From: Pseudomonas mucoides
Lineage (GTDB): Bacteria; Pseudomonadota; Gammaproteobacteria; Pseudomonadales; Pseudomonadaceae
Assembly: GCF_015461845.1 (NCBI RefSeq)
Contig: NZ_JACOPW010000006.1
Span: 186,001-250,000, forward strand
DNA length: 64,000 nt
Direction: 5' to 3'
The position numbers and the translations under genes were made by a program. The notes under the pieces are model-generated. The model had not been told where the DNA came from. It saw only the letters and a program-made list of their open reading frames with translations, and did no database searches. Below are positions 41,901 through 49,539 of the stretch, in pieces (positions within the stretch are counted from its first letter, which is position 1; every line of letters begins with the position of its first letter).

Positions 41901-43553
41901 ACTTGCCGCGCCACGGTCGATGAGGATTTCCTTGGTGGTCTTGACCCGATACGCCGCGCCATCGCTGGCAAACACGGTGAGCATATAGCGGCTCGGTTTC
42001 TCGGCGGCCGGCAGGTCGAGGGTCGCGTTGCCCTTGGCGTCGGTGGTCAATTCGGTGCTGGTCAGCTCCACCGGGAATTGCCCGAGGTATTGCAGTTCGT
42101 TGTCGACCATCGACAGTTGCTGGGCGCGCAGGCTCAGGCTCAACTTGGCGTTGGCCACCGGTTTGCCGTCCGGGTACAGCAGCACCAGGCTGCCCTTCAC
42201 CGGTTCGCCGGTGCGGTAATCCTGCTTGGCCAGGTTCAGCGAGATTTCGAAGTGCGGCTTGATGTATTCGGCCACGCGGAACGCACTGCTGTAGGCCTGA
42301 TCCTTGTAGCTGAAACGCAGTTCATAACCGCCCGCCACCGCATTGTCCGGCAACTGGAATCGGCCTTGGGTGCCGGCCTTGGAATCCAGTTTCAGCGCCA
42401 GCGATTGCAGCGCCGTGCCGGTGGCATCGAGCACGGTTACGTTGACGTCGGCCGCAGTCGGTGCGACGGAATCCCGGGCGTTCTTGAACTCGCGCCCGAC
42501 GATTTTCAACGACACCCAATCCCCCGGCCGGTACAGCGGCCGGTCGGTGAAGGCGTAAAGTTTGGTGTCGTAGATTTCGCTGTCGTAATAGAAGTTCTCG
42601 GAGACAAACACCCCGCCCTCTTCATCCTCGCCGATCACGAACGAACGCTCCGGGCTGACGTGTTTCAGGCGCAGCAAACCATCGCTATCAGTGGCGCCGC
42701 TGCTCATTACGCCGAGGCCATCGGTCCACAACACATTCACTTTCGGCACCGAACTGCCTTCGTGTTTGCGCGCGGCCCAGACCACCAGTTCATCACCGGC
42801 GATTTTGCTCACGGCCACGGTGTTCGAGACGAAGACCATGGTGGTCGCGCGGTACTTGCCGATCAGCGCTTCCACCAGGTACAGACCCGGTTTCAGGTTA
42901 CCCAACGGGATGTAGACGTTACCCGGCGCGACGCTGACGAACTCACTGGAAGAGCCGGCCAGGTTCACGCCTTCAGGCGGCTGGATCGGTTTGGCTTGCC
43001 ACAGCGGATAGCGGAATTGACTGACCACCGGCAGGCCCGGGATCAGGGCGAATTGCGGCTGTGCGTCGTAAGGCGTTGGCGCAGCAATCGCGGTGCCCAT
43101 CTTCAGTTCCGGTACTTCCTCGGTGACTTGCTGACGGGACTCGTAGGAAAACGCCCGTTGCATCACGCGACGGGATTTGCGGTACCAGTTGTCCCACAGG
43201 TACGCGAGGGTATTCGACAGCCCTTCACCCTTGAACTGGCCATCGCTGACCACACGGTGCAGGTTCTTCTGGCGCTTGAGGAAATCCAGCGGCTTGTCGA
43301 TGCGGTACACGCGAATGTCGGCGCCGCCATAAGGCTCCATGCGGAAACGGCGATAGTCACGGCCCGGCGCTTCGAGGCGCACCATCGCCTGTTCGTCACT
43401 GGCGAAACTGCTGTCGGCCAGCAGGAAAAAGCTTTCACCGGCCACCGGCGTATAGCCGCTCGGCTCGACGGTGTCTTCGGCGTTGACCGCCGAAAACGGC
43501 AGCAGCAAAACCAACAGCAGAGGCAAAAAACGCAACATGCGGGCACCGATCAT
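38988..43553 (-). CDS. magD: Bacterial alpha-2-macroglobulin-like protein without thioester
   Basis: A 1521-residue periplasmic protein of the YfaS/MagD branch. Starting 'MIGARMLRFLPLLLVLLLPF', it has a signal peptide, repeated macroglobulin (fibronectin-like) domains ('TDRPLYRPGDWVSLKI' and 'TDKETYQPGETVSVDL' are MG-type strands), the bait-like region, and the alpha-alpha barrel around residue 1061. There the thioester motif CxEQ is replaced by GVEQ (1061-1064): Cys is Gly. So it cannot trap proteases covalently, as in P. aeruginosa MagD. The ATG at 43553 gives an ATGA overlap with magC; 43538 is an alternative. Confidence 0.94.
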   Translation of the reverse strand: MIGARMLRFLPLLLVLLLPFSAVNAEDTVEPSGYTPVAGESFFLLADSSFASDEQAMVRLEAPGRDYRRFRMEPYGGADIRVYRIDKPLDFLKRQKNLHRVVSDGQFKGEGLSNTLAYLWDNWYRKSRRVMQRAFSYESRQQVTEEVPELKMGTAIAAPTPYDAQPQFALIPGLPVVSQFRYPLWQAKPIQPPEGVNLAGSSSEFVSVAPGNVYIPLGNLKPGLYLVEALIGKYRATTMVFVSNTVAVSKIAGDELVVWAARKHEGSSVPKVNVLWTDGLGVMSSGATDSDGLLRLKHVSPERSFVIGEDEEGGVFVSENFYYDSEIYDTKLYAFTDRPLYRPGDWVSLKIVGREFKNARDSVAPTAADVNVTVLDATGTALQSLALKLDSKAGTQGRFQLPDNAVAGGYELRFSYKDQAYSSAFRVAEYIKPHFEISLNLAKQDYRTGEPVKGSLVLLYPDGKPVANAKLSLSLRAQQLSMVDNELQYLGQFPVELTSTELTTDAKGNATLDLPAAEKPSRYMLTVFASDGAAYRVKTTKEILIDRGAASFSLRAPQRFSAVGDKVAFSFVNEGANEQSKTVTPSSYSWVRLEDQTSGDGKLAARDKGFTVAFERPGTYNLTLKDDHGRVIGATGHSVTGDGVKAVPGTVEIVLDKPEYKAGDEALALITFPEPISDALLSLERDKVEATALLSKGGDWLKMEKLSDTQYRARIPVKDNFAPNLTFSVLYTKGGQYSFQNAGIKVIAPQIDVAIATDKETYQPGETVSVDLTTQFAGKPIPAHLTVSVVDEMVYALQPEVAPSIDQFFYHPRRNNVRTSASLSFISYDVALPGSPGAPGKANRSERGVKVLERPRREDVDTAAWQPELVTDANGKTRFTFKMPDSLTRWRITARAIADDGQVGQKKQFVRSEKPLYLKWSGPTKFRSGDKPSLGVFAFSQAEKPVKAELVIHFGGADQRVPVTLNNGINYIALPEFSLASGEWTAELVQDGKTADALAVRLTATGEGWQVTQSQSLDVASGDTPLSVPADATDIRLRLDDSPQALFRSALDDLLSYPYGGVEQTASRLLPLSIAYPTLASNPQIRDRLRLIMQNSRLRLVQMAGPSASFTWWGMDGEPDAFLTAYAYYADWNASKVLDLSLPPEHWQRVLEVYSKQAQNTPLLQRALILSFAKQMQLPVNTLLSGLMDDLAKAGEGNAANLMEDGEDSIVMSDPDSALGLAAARVLTASLARQSKVTLPEAFNRQLADAQQRLAVSSQPFAEALNLSLQPFDQAHAQALLQRLLPQQSTLERALALTWLQRSIEQASPTIALAPGEGWKKQYGDTGEMYWTWQGAAPVPAVLSLAGTQERPLRAVLSFQTKQPAIDPMAVTITRRLSRLVPGDEAFTFKLEAVGTQPLSSDSLYLDEVIITSKAAKPLRYGMLEVPLPPGADVERTTWGIKLMGKAGTEPTALEKARFEPGQMAYAIPVDALSGELRLRHLVRFSQKGQFNLPPVRFTQVYAPQHQAQEQKPALGQVTVN

Positions 43554-44200
43554 TGGGAGAGAAAATTCAGTCGATAGACGCCGATGAAGTTGGGGTTGGC
43601 TGCGTCGGGTATCCATCGGGTGTCCTTCCATGTCATGAGTTGCTGCAGGCTCGCGGATCGCATGCCGTTGTCAGTGGGGGTGGTGGTGCCGGTGTGATAG
43701 GCGATGTAGCGGCCCATCCAGATCATCAGGTGCTGGTCGTCGCCCTGATCGAAAAACATCAGGTCGCCGGGCCGGGCTTGCGCCACGTCTCGACTCACCA
43801 GATGGCTGTTGAACTGAATCAGCTTGATCGCGTTGACGTACGGCCCGACCTTGCCGCCGCCCTGTTGCCACTGCTGGGCGAGACCGCGTTGCGCCTCGCT
43901 CAACTGCAGTTCCGGCGGCAGGTAGCGATTGGACAGGCCGTTGTTGCGCAGCCATTTATCGTCGTGGACTTTCAACGCTTCGTTGGCGGCGAACCGCACC
44001 AGCCCCGCGCAGTCCTGCTGATACCAGCGCGGGCTCGGGCCTTGGGTCAGTTGTTCCTGGGCGATGCGCACGAACCAGGCGCGGAACACCTGGGATTGCT
44101 GCGGATCCAGTGGCGCGGCCTCAGTGGCAAAGGCGCGACTGCCCAGCAACAGCGCCAGCAGGCCGAGGCCGCGGATGAGTGCGGTCACAGGGCTTTCCAT
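43550..44200 (-). CDS. magC: DUF1175 protein, NlpC/P60-like (YfaT-like)
   Basis: A 216-residue exported protein. 'WYQQDCAGLVRFAANEAL' supplies Cys64 and 'ARPGDLMFFDQGDDQHLMIW' supplies His157, with a further His169, the order and spacing of an NlpC/P60 or CHAP papain-like hydrolase. The start is uncertain: ATG 44200 overlaps magB by 16 bases, while GTG 44188 overlaps by 4 (GTGA) and shortens the signal peptide by four residues. A peptidoglycan amidase/endopeptidase or transamidase role is inferred from motifs. It overlaps magD by 4. Confidence 0.87.
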   Translation of the reverse strand: MESPVTALIRGLGLLALLLGSRAFATEAAPLDPQQSQVFRAWFVRIAQEQLTQGPSPRWYQQDCAGLVRFAANEALKVHDDKWLRNNGLSNRYLPPELQLSEAQRGLAQQWQQGGGKVGPYVNAIKLIQFNSHLVSRDVAQARPGDLMFFDQGDDQHLMIWMGRYIAYHTGTTTPTDNGMRSASLQQLMTWKDTRWIPDAANPNFIGVYRLNFLSQ

Positions 44201-45894
44201 TCCAGTGGCAGCCATTGCCAATGGCCATCGGGCTCGCTGCCTTCAGGCAAGGTCAGGGCGTATTTGCCGTAACCGCCGAGCTTGCGCAGTTTCGGGATCA
44301 GGTAGGTTTGCGCGGCGTTGTAAAACACCGGTTCCATGTCCTGCGGCAGGCTGTCGAGGGTTTCCTGCTGCATCAGTTGCGCCATCGCATCCGGGCCGAA
44401 ATACACCGGCATCAACAGGTCTTTCGGCACCACGTCGGCCATCGGCGGGAAGCGCTTGTCGAGGGTGCCGAGGGCCTTGTCCACGAGTTTGTCGTCGAGG
44501 GAAAACAGCAGCGTCGAGCCGTGACGGGCCAGACTGACCTTCATGAAGGCCTTGCCGGAGATCGCGTCCGGATCTTCAGCGTCCTTGGCTTTGTAGGGAC
44601 CGAAGTTGGAGCTGACCTGACGCTGCCACTGGTGAGTCGGGCCGTCCTGTTTCTCGATCACCGGGAACGCGTGCTCTTCGACGTTGGGCTCATAGGCGCC
44701 GACCATCGAACCGAACAAACTGCCGAGCTCGCCATCGAGTTTGGCGCTGTCCTTGTCATTCAGGCTGGCCACCAGCAACGGCGTGTAGAGACGCGAATCG
44801 GCGTACCAGCACAGGCCCGCCGCACCGGCCATGTGTTCGGTCAACGCTTGGGCCACCGGTTCTTCGGCGCCGAGTTTCACCAGCAACGGTTTCTGCTGTT
44901 CAGCGGCCAGCGGCAAGGCCACGCAGGCACTGGCGCCCATCGGCATGGCTTGCCAGATCGGTTTGAAATCGAAGTCCGGCTGATCGTCCAGTTCATCCAT
45001 CGCAAGGAAGCTGTGCCAGCCCTTGTCGTCCATGTCGAAACGCAGCCCGGCGAAATTCGGGATGAAGCGCTGGTAACCCATGGCCAACACGCTCGAATTG
45101 ACCGACAGGCGTTGCTTCACTTCCGGCGCGCGCGGTGGCAGGCCGAATGCTTCGGGGAACAGTTTGTCGCCGTTGAGCAACGCGGCGATGGCCGTGGTCG
45201 AGACACTGCCGCGCTCGTCGCTCGGGCCGCTGCTCGGGTCGTAGAGTTTGACGGGATTGGACAGCACCACCAGTTTGTCGCCATGGGAGGCGAACACCAG
45301 CGCTTTGTTGTTGTAGGTGAGCTGATACAGCGCCACGTCGTCGGCGCCGACTTTCACCACACTGAGCTGGGTCAGCTGCGAATCGTCCAGCGCCACTTTG
45401 GCCAGCGGTTCCAGCACTTTGGCCAGACCACCGCGATCCATCACCAAGAGGAAATCCTTGAGCCGACCATCCGCCCCGCGCCACAGCGCCACGTCGGCCG
45501 GTTGATCGAAAAGTTGCTCGATCAGGCTGTCCTGCAGTTTCAGGTCATGTTCGTAGATGATCCGCCGCAGACTGCCGATCAAGCCGAGGCGATCAACGTG
45601 CGCTTCGTAATAGAAGACGAAATCTTCGGTCAGGGTTTCCTTGAGGAACGGCACCGCCAGCAGATCCTTGGGCAATTGGCTCAGGGAATGGGTTTCGAGC
45701 AGACCGTCCGGCCGGCTCATGCCCAGTTTGTCGCTGGCCAATTGCGCTGGCGGAGCCTTGGGTTTGTGCATGAACCACCCCAACCCGCCCGCGACGCCGG
45801 CGACCAGGGCCAGGCCGACCAGCAGCGCCGGCCAGCGGCGAGGAGTTTTGGCGGCCGGTGTTTGCGCAGCCGGAGATACAGTGTTATCGCTCAT
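44185..45894 (-). CDS. magB: DUF2138 inner-membrane-anchored protein (YfaA-like)
   Basis: A 569-residue protein with a short Pro/Ala-rich cytoplasmic N-terminus and one membrane segment ('WPALLVGLALVAGVAGGLGW'), the rest being periplasmic. The DUF2138 body includes 'LPKDLLAVPFLKETLTEDFV' and 'LPQDMEPVFYNAAQTYLIPK'. In P. aeruginosa MagB interacts with MagD at the inner membrane, according to published work as I recall it. ATG 45894 is chosen over one five codons upstream. It overlaps magC. Confidence 0.88.
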   Translation of the reverse strand: MSDNTVSPAAQTPAAKTPRRWPALLVGLALVAGVAGGLGWFMHKPKAPPAQLASDKLGMSRPDGLLETHSLSQLPKDLLAVPFLKETLTEDFVFYYEAHVDRLGLIGSLRRIIYEHDLKLQDSLIEQLFDQPADVALWRGADGRLKDFLLVMDRGGLAKVLEPLAKVALDDSQLTQLSVVKVGADDVALYQLTYNNKALVFASHGDKLVVLSNPVKLYDPSSGPSDERGSVSTTAIAALLNGDKLFPEAFGLPPRAPEVKQRLSVNSSVLAMGYQRFIPNFAGLRFDMDDKGWHSFLAMDELDDQPDFDFKPIWQAMPMGASACVALPLAAEQQKPLLVKLGAEEPVAQALTEHMAGAAGLCWYADSRLYTPLLVASLNDKDSAKLDGELGSLFGSMVGAYEPNVEEHAFPVIEKQDGPTHQWQRQVSSNFGPYKAKDAEDPDAISGKAFMKVSLARHGSTLLFSLDDKLVDKALGTLDKRFPPMADVVPKDLLMPVYFGPDAMAQLMQQETLDSLPQDMEPVFYNAAQTYLIPKLRKLGGYGKYALTLPEGSEPDGHWQWLPLEWKAL

Positions 45895-45930
45895 GTTCAC
45901 AACGCCCAATTCATCCGTGGTGCGGGATGC

Positions 45931-46722
45931 TTAATAGTTGAAAGTCTTGACCAGCAACAGGTCACCGATGGCCCGCAGGGGCACGATGAAGGTCTCGCGT
46001 TTTTCGTCGACGGTGTTTTCGTTGAGTACCAGGTTGATTTGCGAGGTGATGACCTCGTTCTGGTTGCTGGTCTCATCGAAGTTATAGCCTTCGCTGCCGA
46101 AGTTGCCCCAATAGTTCACGTAAACCAGATAGGTGCCATGCAGCGGCGCGGTCATGGTGAACATTTCCGGGCCGGGACCATCGACGCCATCCGGGTCGAG
46201 GCCGCCGCCATTGGTCAACGCCGTGTGGGCGAAAAACGCATGCTGGCCGTCGGGGGTGATGATGTGCAGGTCGAGCTCGGCTTTCGGGTCGTCCCAACCG
46301 AGCACCACGCGAATCCGTGCCGGCGTGCGCAGGTCATTGGCTTCATAGAATTGAACGCGCTTGAGCGACTTGCCTTCGGCACTGCGCACTTCGACGCTGT
46401 TGGAACCCGCGCCAAAGGCATACGGCCGGGCGAAACGCCCTTCGTCGTCGGTGTACAGGTTCAGTGGATTGCCGTTGACGGCGAGGGTGTGCGGCCCGCG
46501 TTGCGTGCCTATCGCCTTGAGCTGGCCTTCGATCATCGTGCGATTGCGCTGCACACCGCGGTCGATGGGCGGCGTGGGATAGGCGACCTGCGGGTTTTCG
46601 CTGCGGTCGAGCAGGCCGTTATAGCGCCAGCCGCCGACCGGCTCCGACAGCTCAGCCGTCGGCTGGGCCCAGGCGGCGCTCGCGCAGGCCAGCCCCATCA
46701 ACAGTATAAGAAGTGAACGCAT
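45931..46722 (-). CDS. magA: DUF2135 protein, first gene of the mag operon (YfaP-like)
   Basis: A 263-residue exported protein (signal peptide ending 'ASAAWA'). The DUF2135 signature includes 'RIRVVLGWDDPKAELDLHII', 'GTYLVYVNYWGN' and the terminal 'ETFIVPLRAIGDLLLVKTFN'. It begins at an ATG with an ideal AGGAGG 7 nt upstream; the same ribosome site carries a GGA of the kind bound by RsmA/CsrA proteins, and in P. aeruginosa mag expression is under Gac/Rsm control. Paralogue of magF at the other end of the operon. The mag promoter must lie between here and the Fic gene. Confidence 0.88.
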   Translation of the reverse strand: MRSLLILLMGLACASAAWAQPTAELSEPVGGWRYNGLLDRSENPQVAYPTPPIDRGVQRNRTMIEGQLKAIGTQRGPHTLAVNGNPLNLYTDDEGRFARPYAFGAGSNSVEVRSAEGKSLKRVQFYEANDLRTPARIRVVLGWDDPKAELDLHIITPDGQHAFFAHTALTNGGGLDPDGVDGPGPEMFTMTAPLHGTYLVYVNYWGNFGSEGYNFDETSNQNEVITSQINLVLNENTVDEKRETFIVPLRAIGDLLLVKTFNY

Positions 46723-46913
46723 GTGACGCCTCCTGCCATGCATAACGAAACCTTGCGCCCGATCCTCGGCGCGTTACAGATCCAAATACTGCGTTTCGTC
46801 AGAAAGACCCGTGACTATTGGGTCGTAGAAGGCGCGAAGGTTAGCGATTCGGCAGTTTTTTAACAATCGGATACCTCTTGATTTGCTGTAGGCATCACGA
46901 AGAAGTGGGGACG

Positions 46914-46976
46914 TGAGCCGAATAGCGACCTTATTCGGCTCACAAGATGAGCCGAATAAGGCTATTATTCGGCTCA
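46914..46976. promoter_or_regulatory. Four operator-like copies of TGAGCCGAATAA before the Fic gene
   Basis: The word TGAGCCGAATA(A) appears at 46914-46924 (+), 46931-46942 (as TTATTCGGCTCA), 46948-46959 (+) and 46965-46976 (inverted), four copies in alternating orientation about 17 bp apart. They form two large dyads. The last copy ends 18 bp before the Fic GTG start. They probably bind a winged-helix regulator, perhaps the C-terminal domain of the Fic protein itself. Confidence 0.8.
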
Positions 46977-46994
46977 TTCACTCTGGAGTTACCC

Positions 46995-48143
46995 GTGGTC
47001 ATGGCACCTCACTGGATTTGGCAACAGCCCGACTGGCCGAATTTCACCTGGCAATCCGAACGCCTGACGCCGCTATTGCGTGAGTGCGTACAGGCGCAAG
47101 GCCGGTTGATGGGCATGGCCAGTTCCGTGGATCGCTCACTCAGCGCACAGAACGAACTGGACGCGCTGTTACAAAACATCGTGACGTCTTCAGCCATCGA
47201 GGGTGAACAGCTCAACGTGGACTCGGTCCGCTCATCACTGGCGCGGCGCCTGGGCCTGGAGGTGGTCGATGGCGATAAAGTCAGCCAACGCAGCGAAGGG
47301 CTGGCGCAGTTAATGCTCGACGCCACTCAGCGCTTCGCACAACCGCTGACACTGCCGCGGTTGCTGGAGTGGCATACATGGCTGTTTCCCGATCAGGACA
47401 TGAATGTTGCCGCCCGTTCGATCCATATCGGCGAGCTGCGTGGCGATGAGCCCATGCAGGTGGTGTCCGGGCGACTGGACAAACCGACCATTCACTACGA
47501 AGCACCGCCACGCCTTGGGCTTGAACAGCAGCTCGATACGTTTCTTGCCTGGTTTGCAGCCAGCCAGAAGCAGGACGGGCTCGATCCCTTGTTGCGGGCC
47601 GGCATCGCGCACTTCTGGTTCGTCACCCTGCACCCCTTTGACGACGGCAATGGTCGCCTCACGCGAACCCTTACCGATCTCGCCCTGGCTCAGGGAGAGG
47701 CGCAGGCGATCCGCTTCTACGCCATGTCAGCGAGCATCCTGGACGACCGCTCCAGCTATTACCGAGTGCTGGAAACCAGCCAGAAAAGCGCCACGGACAT
47801 CACCGAGTGGCTGCAATGGTTTCTGCAAACCCTGCTGCGCAGCTTGCAGCAGGCCATGACGCGGATCGAAGCGGTACTGGGCAAGGCGCGCTTCTGGCAG
47901 GCGAATCGGGACGCAAAACTGTCAGCCGAGCAGATCAAGGTACTGAATCGCATGCTGAACGGTGGGAAGCGAGGCTTCGCGGACGGGATCAGCGCGGCTC
48001 AATATCAAGCCGTGGCGAAAGTATCGAAAGCCACCGCCACCCGCCATTTGGCAGAGTTGCTGGAGAAGGGTTGTCTGCAACGCCTGCCCGGTGGCGGGCG
48101 TAGTACTCGCTATCAGGTCAGCTATCCGGATGACTCAGCATAA
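46995..48143 (+). CDS. Fic-family AMP-transferase-like protein with winged-helix C-terminus
   Basis: A 382-residue protein. The N-terminal DUF4172-type segment is followed by the inhibitory helix motif S-x-x-x-E-G ('TSSAIEGEQL', Ser65, Glu69, Gly70). The intact Fic motif 'HPFDDGNGRLTR' spans 213-224 with catalytic His213. A winged helix-turn-helix is at about 320-375 ('ISAAQYQAVAKVSKATATRH'). It transfers AMP (or another nucleotide moiety) to a protein hydroxyl and is predicted autoinhibited. GGAG lies 6 nt before the GTG at 46995; the ATG at 47001 is the alternative. Downstream of four operator-like repeats, it is probably autoregulated. Target unknown. Confidence 0.9.
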   Translation: MVMAPHWIWQQPDWPNFTWQSERLTPLLRECVQAQGRLMGMASSVDRSLSAQNELDALLQNIVTSSAIEGEQLNVDSVRSSLARRLGLEVVDGDKVSQRSEGLAQLMLDATQRFAQPLTLPRLLEWHTWLFPDQDMNVAARSIHIGELRGDEPMQVVSGRLDKPTIHYEAPPRLGLEQQLDTFLAWFAASQKQDGLDPLLRAGIAHFWFVTLHPFDDGNGRLTRTLTDLALAQGEAQAIRFYAMSASILDDRSSYYRVLETSQKSATDITEWLQWFLQTLLRSLQQAMTRIEAVLGKARFWQANRDAKLSAEQIKVLNRMLNGGKRGFADGISAAQYQAVAKVSKATATRHLAELLEKGCLQRLPGGGRSTRYQVSYPDDSA

Positions 48144-48163
48144 TTAAGCCATAGGGTGAGCTT

Positions 48164-48195
48164 TAGCAGCTGGCGAAGCCTGCGTCCGGCTGCTA
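48164..48195. repeat. Degenerate REP unit after the Fic gene
   Basis: TAGCAGC (48164-48170) pairs with GCTGCTA (48189-48195) around GGCGAAGCCTGCGTCCG. It resembles the arms at 26367-26487. Confidence 0.6.
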
Positions 48196-48320
48196 CAAAG
48201 AGCTCGGTGCAGGTGATCCGGTTGCCGCCGGTGCTGTGGCCGAAATGCCCGGCCCATTTGCCCATAACCCCCATGTCTGCTAGTGTCGCGCCGGTTTAAC
48301 GTCAACCGGAAATAGCCGCC

Positions 48321-48563
48321 ATGGCCCGCAAAAAAGCTGCACTGGATTTCGAACAATCTCTCGCTGACCTGCAAACGCTGGTAGAGCGTCTGGAGAACGG
48401 CGAACTGTCGCTGGAAGACTCGCTGACGGCTTTCGAGCAAGGCATCGGTCTGACCCGCGATTGCCAGGCGGCGCTGGCCCAGGCCGAGCAAAAGGTTCAA
48501 GTGCTGCTCGAGCGTGATGGCGAGCTGGCCGAGGAACCCTTCGACGCGGATCAGCCAGAATGA
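48321..48563 (+). CDS. xseB: Exodeoxyribonuclease VII small subunit
   Basis: An 80-residue helical subunit ('FEQSLADLQTLVERLENGEL' and 'SLEDSLTAFEQGIGLTRDCQ') that joins XseA in exonuclease VII. The gene overlaps ispA by 4 bases and heads the xseB-ispA-dxs unit widespread in gammaproteobacteria. The protein ends in an acidic tail. Confidence 0.95.
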   Translation: MARKKAALDFEQSLADLQTLVERLENGELSLEDSLTAFEQGIGLTRDCQAALAQAEQKVQVLLERDGELAEEPFDADQPE

Positions 48564-49447
48564 TTGCAGCGTATTCGGCGACCAGCCAGGCCCGTGTCAA
48601 CGCGGCACTGGAAACCCTGTTCAACGCACCCAGCCCCGAGCTCGCCCGTCTCTATGAAGCCATGCGCTACAGCGTGATGAATGGCGGCAAACGTGTACGT
48701 CCGTTACTGGCTTACGCAGCTTGCGAAGCGCTGGGCGGCAAGGCCGAGCAAGCCAACGGCGCGGCCTGCGCAGTGGAGCTGATTCACGCGTATTCCCTGG
48801 TACACGACGATTTGCCGGCCATGGACGACGACGATCTGCGTCGCGGCCAGCCGACGACTCACAAGAAATTCGATGAAGCCTGCGCCATCCTCGCCGGTGA
48901 CGGCTTGCAGAGCCTGGCGTTCAGCGCCCTGCTCGACTCGCGCCTGAACGCAGCTGACGCCGAGATCCGCCTGCAGATGGTCAGCGCCCTGGCCGTCGCG
49001 GCAGGCCCGGCGGGCATGGTCGGCGGGCAAGCCATCGACCTCGGTTCGGTCGGCCTCAAGCTCGATCAAAAAGCCCTTGAGTACATGCACCGGCACAAGA
49101 CCGGCGCGCTGATTGAAGTCAGCGTCAAACTCGGCGCCCTGGCCAGCGGCCGTGCCGAGAAGGACGAACTGAAAGCGTTGCAGACTTATGCACAGGCCAT
49201 TGGCCTCGCTTTTCAGGTGCAGGACGACATTCTTGATGTCGAAAGCGATACCGAAACCCTCGGCAAACGCCAGGGCGCGGACATCGCTCGCGACAAACCA
49301 ACCTACCCGGCCCTGCTTGGCCTCGACGCGGCCAAGGCTTACGCCCTGGAACTGCGCGATCAGGCCCTGCACGCGCTGCGACCGTTTGACGCGGCCGCCG
49401 AGCCTTTGCGCGACCTCGCCCGCTATATCGTCGACCGGCGTAGCTGA
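48560..49447 (+). CDS. ispA: Farnesyl diphosphate synthase
   Basis: A 295-residue all-helical prenyltransferase that adds two isopentenyl units to dimethylallyl diphosphate, giving C15 for undecaprenyl, quinone and heme O chains. First aspartate-rich motif in 'SLVHDDLPAMDDDDLRRGQP', second in 'AFQVQDDILDVESDTE'. The ATG overlaps xseB (ATGA). It shares an operon with dxs, which supplies its precursor pathway. Confidence 0.95.
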   Translation: MIAAYSATSQARVNAALETLFNAPSPELARLYEAMRYSVMNGGKRVRPLLAYAACEALGGKAEQANGAACAVELIHAYSLVHDDLPAMDDDDLRRGQPTTHKKFDEACAILAGDGLQSLAFSALLDSRLNAADAEIRLQMVSALAVAAGPAGMVGGQAIDLGSVGLKLDQKALEYMHRHKTGALIEVSVKLGALASGRAEKDELKALQTYAQAIGLAFQVQDDILDVESDTETLGKRQGADIARDKPTYPALLGLDAAKAYALELRDQALHALRPFDAAAEPLRDLARYIVDRRS

Positions 49448-49539
49448 CAGCGTATCGGCCAAGTTAAAAGCAACGCGTGGGCAGGGGGCGATGCATCAGG
49501 TAAACTGCCGCATCTTTTATACCTATAACGATTCGCCTG

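Noticed and set aside
38901..43577. Very long rightward open frame (over 1500 codons) antisense to magD
   Set aside because: It mirrors the leftward magD gene, which has clear macroglobulin motifs and a signal peptide. The antisense product is rich in Arg, His and Gln with no domain, an effect of high-GC codon use.
46914..46976. Short repeats before the Fic gene as a mini CRISPR array
   Set aside because: Units are 12 bp, alternate in orientation and are separated by only 5-6 bp, which fits operators rather than CRISPR repeats.
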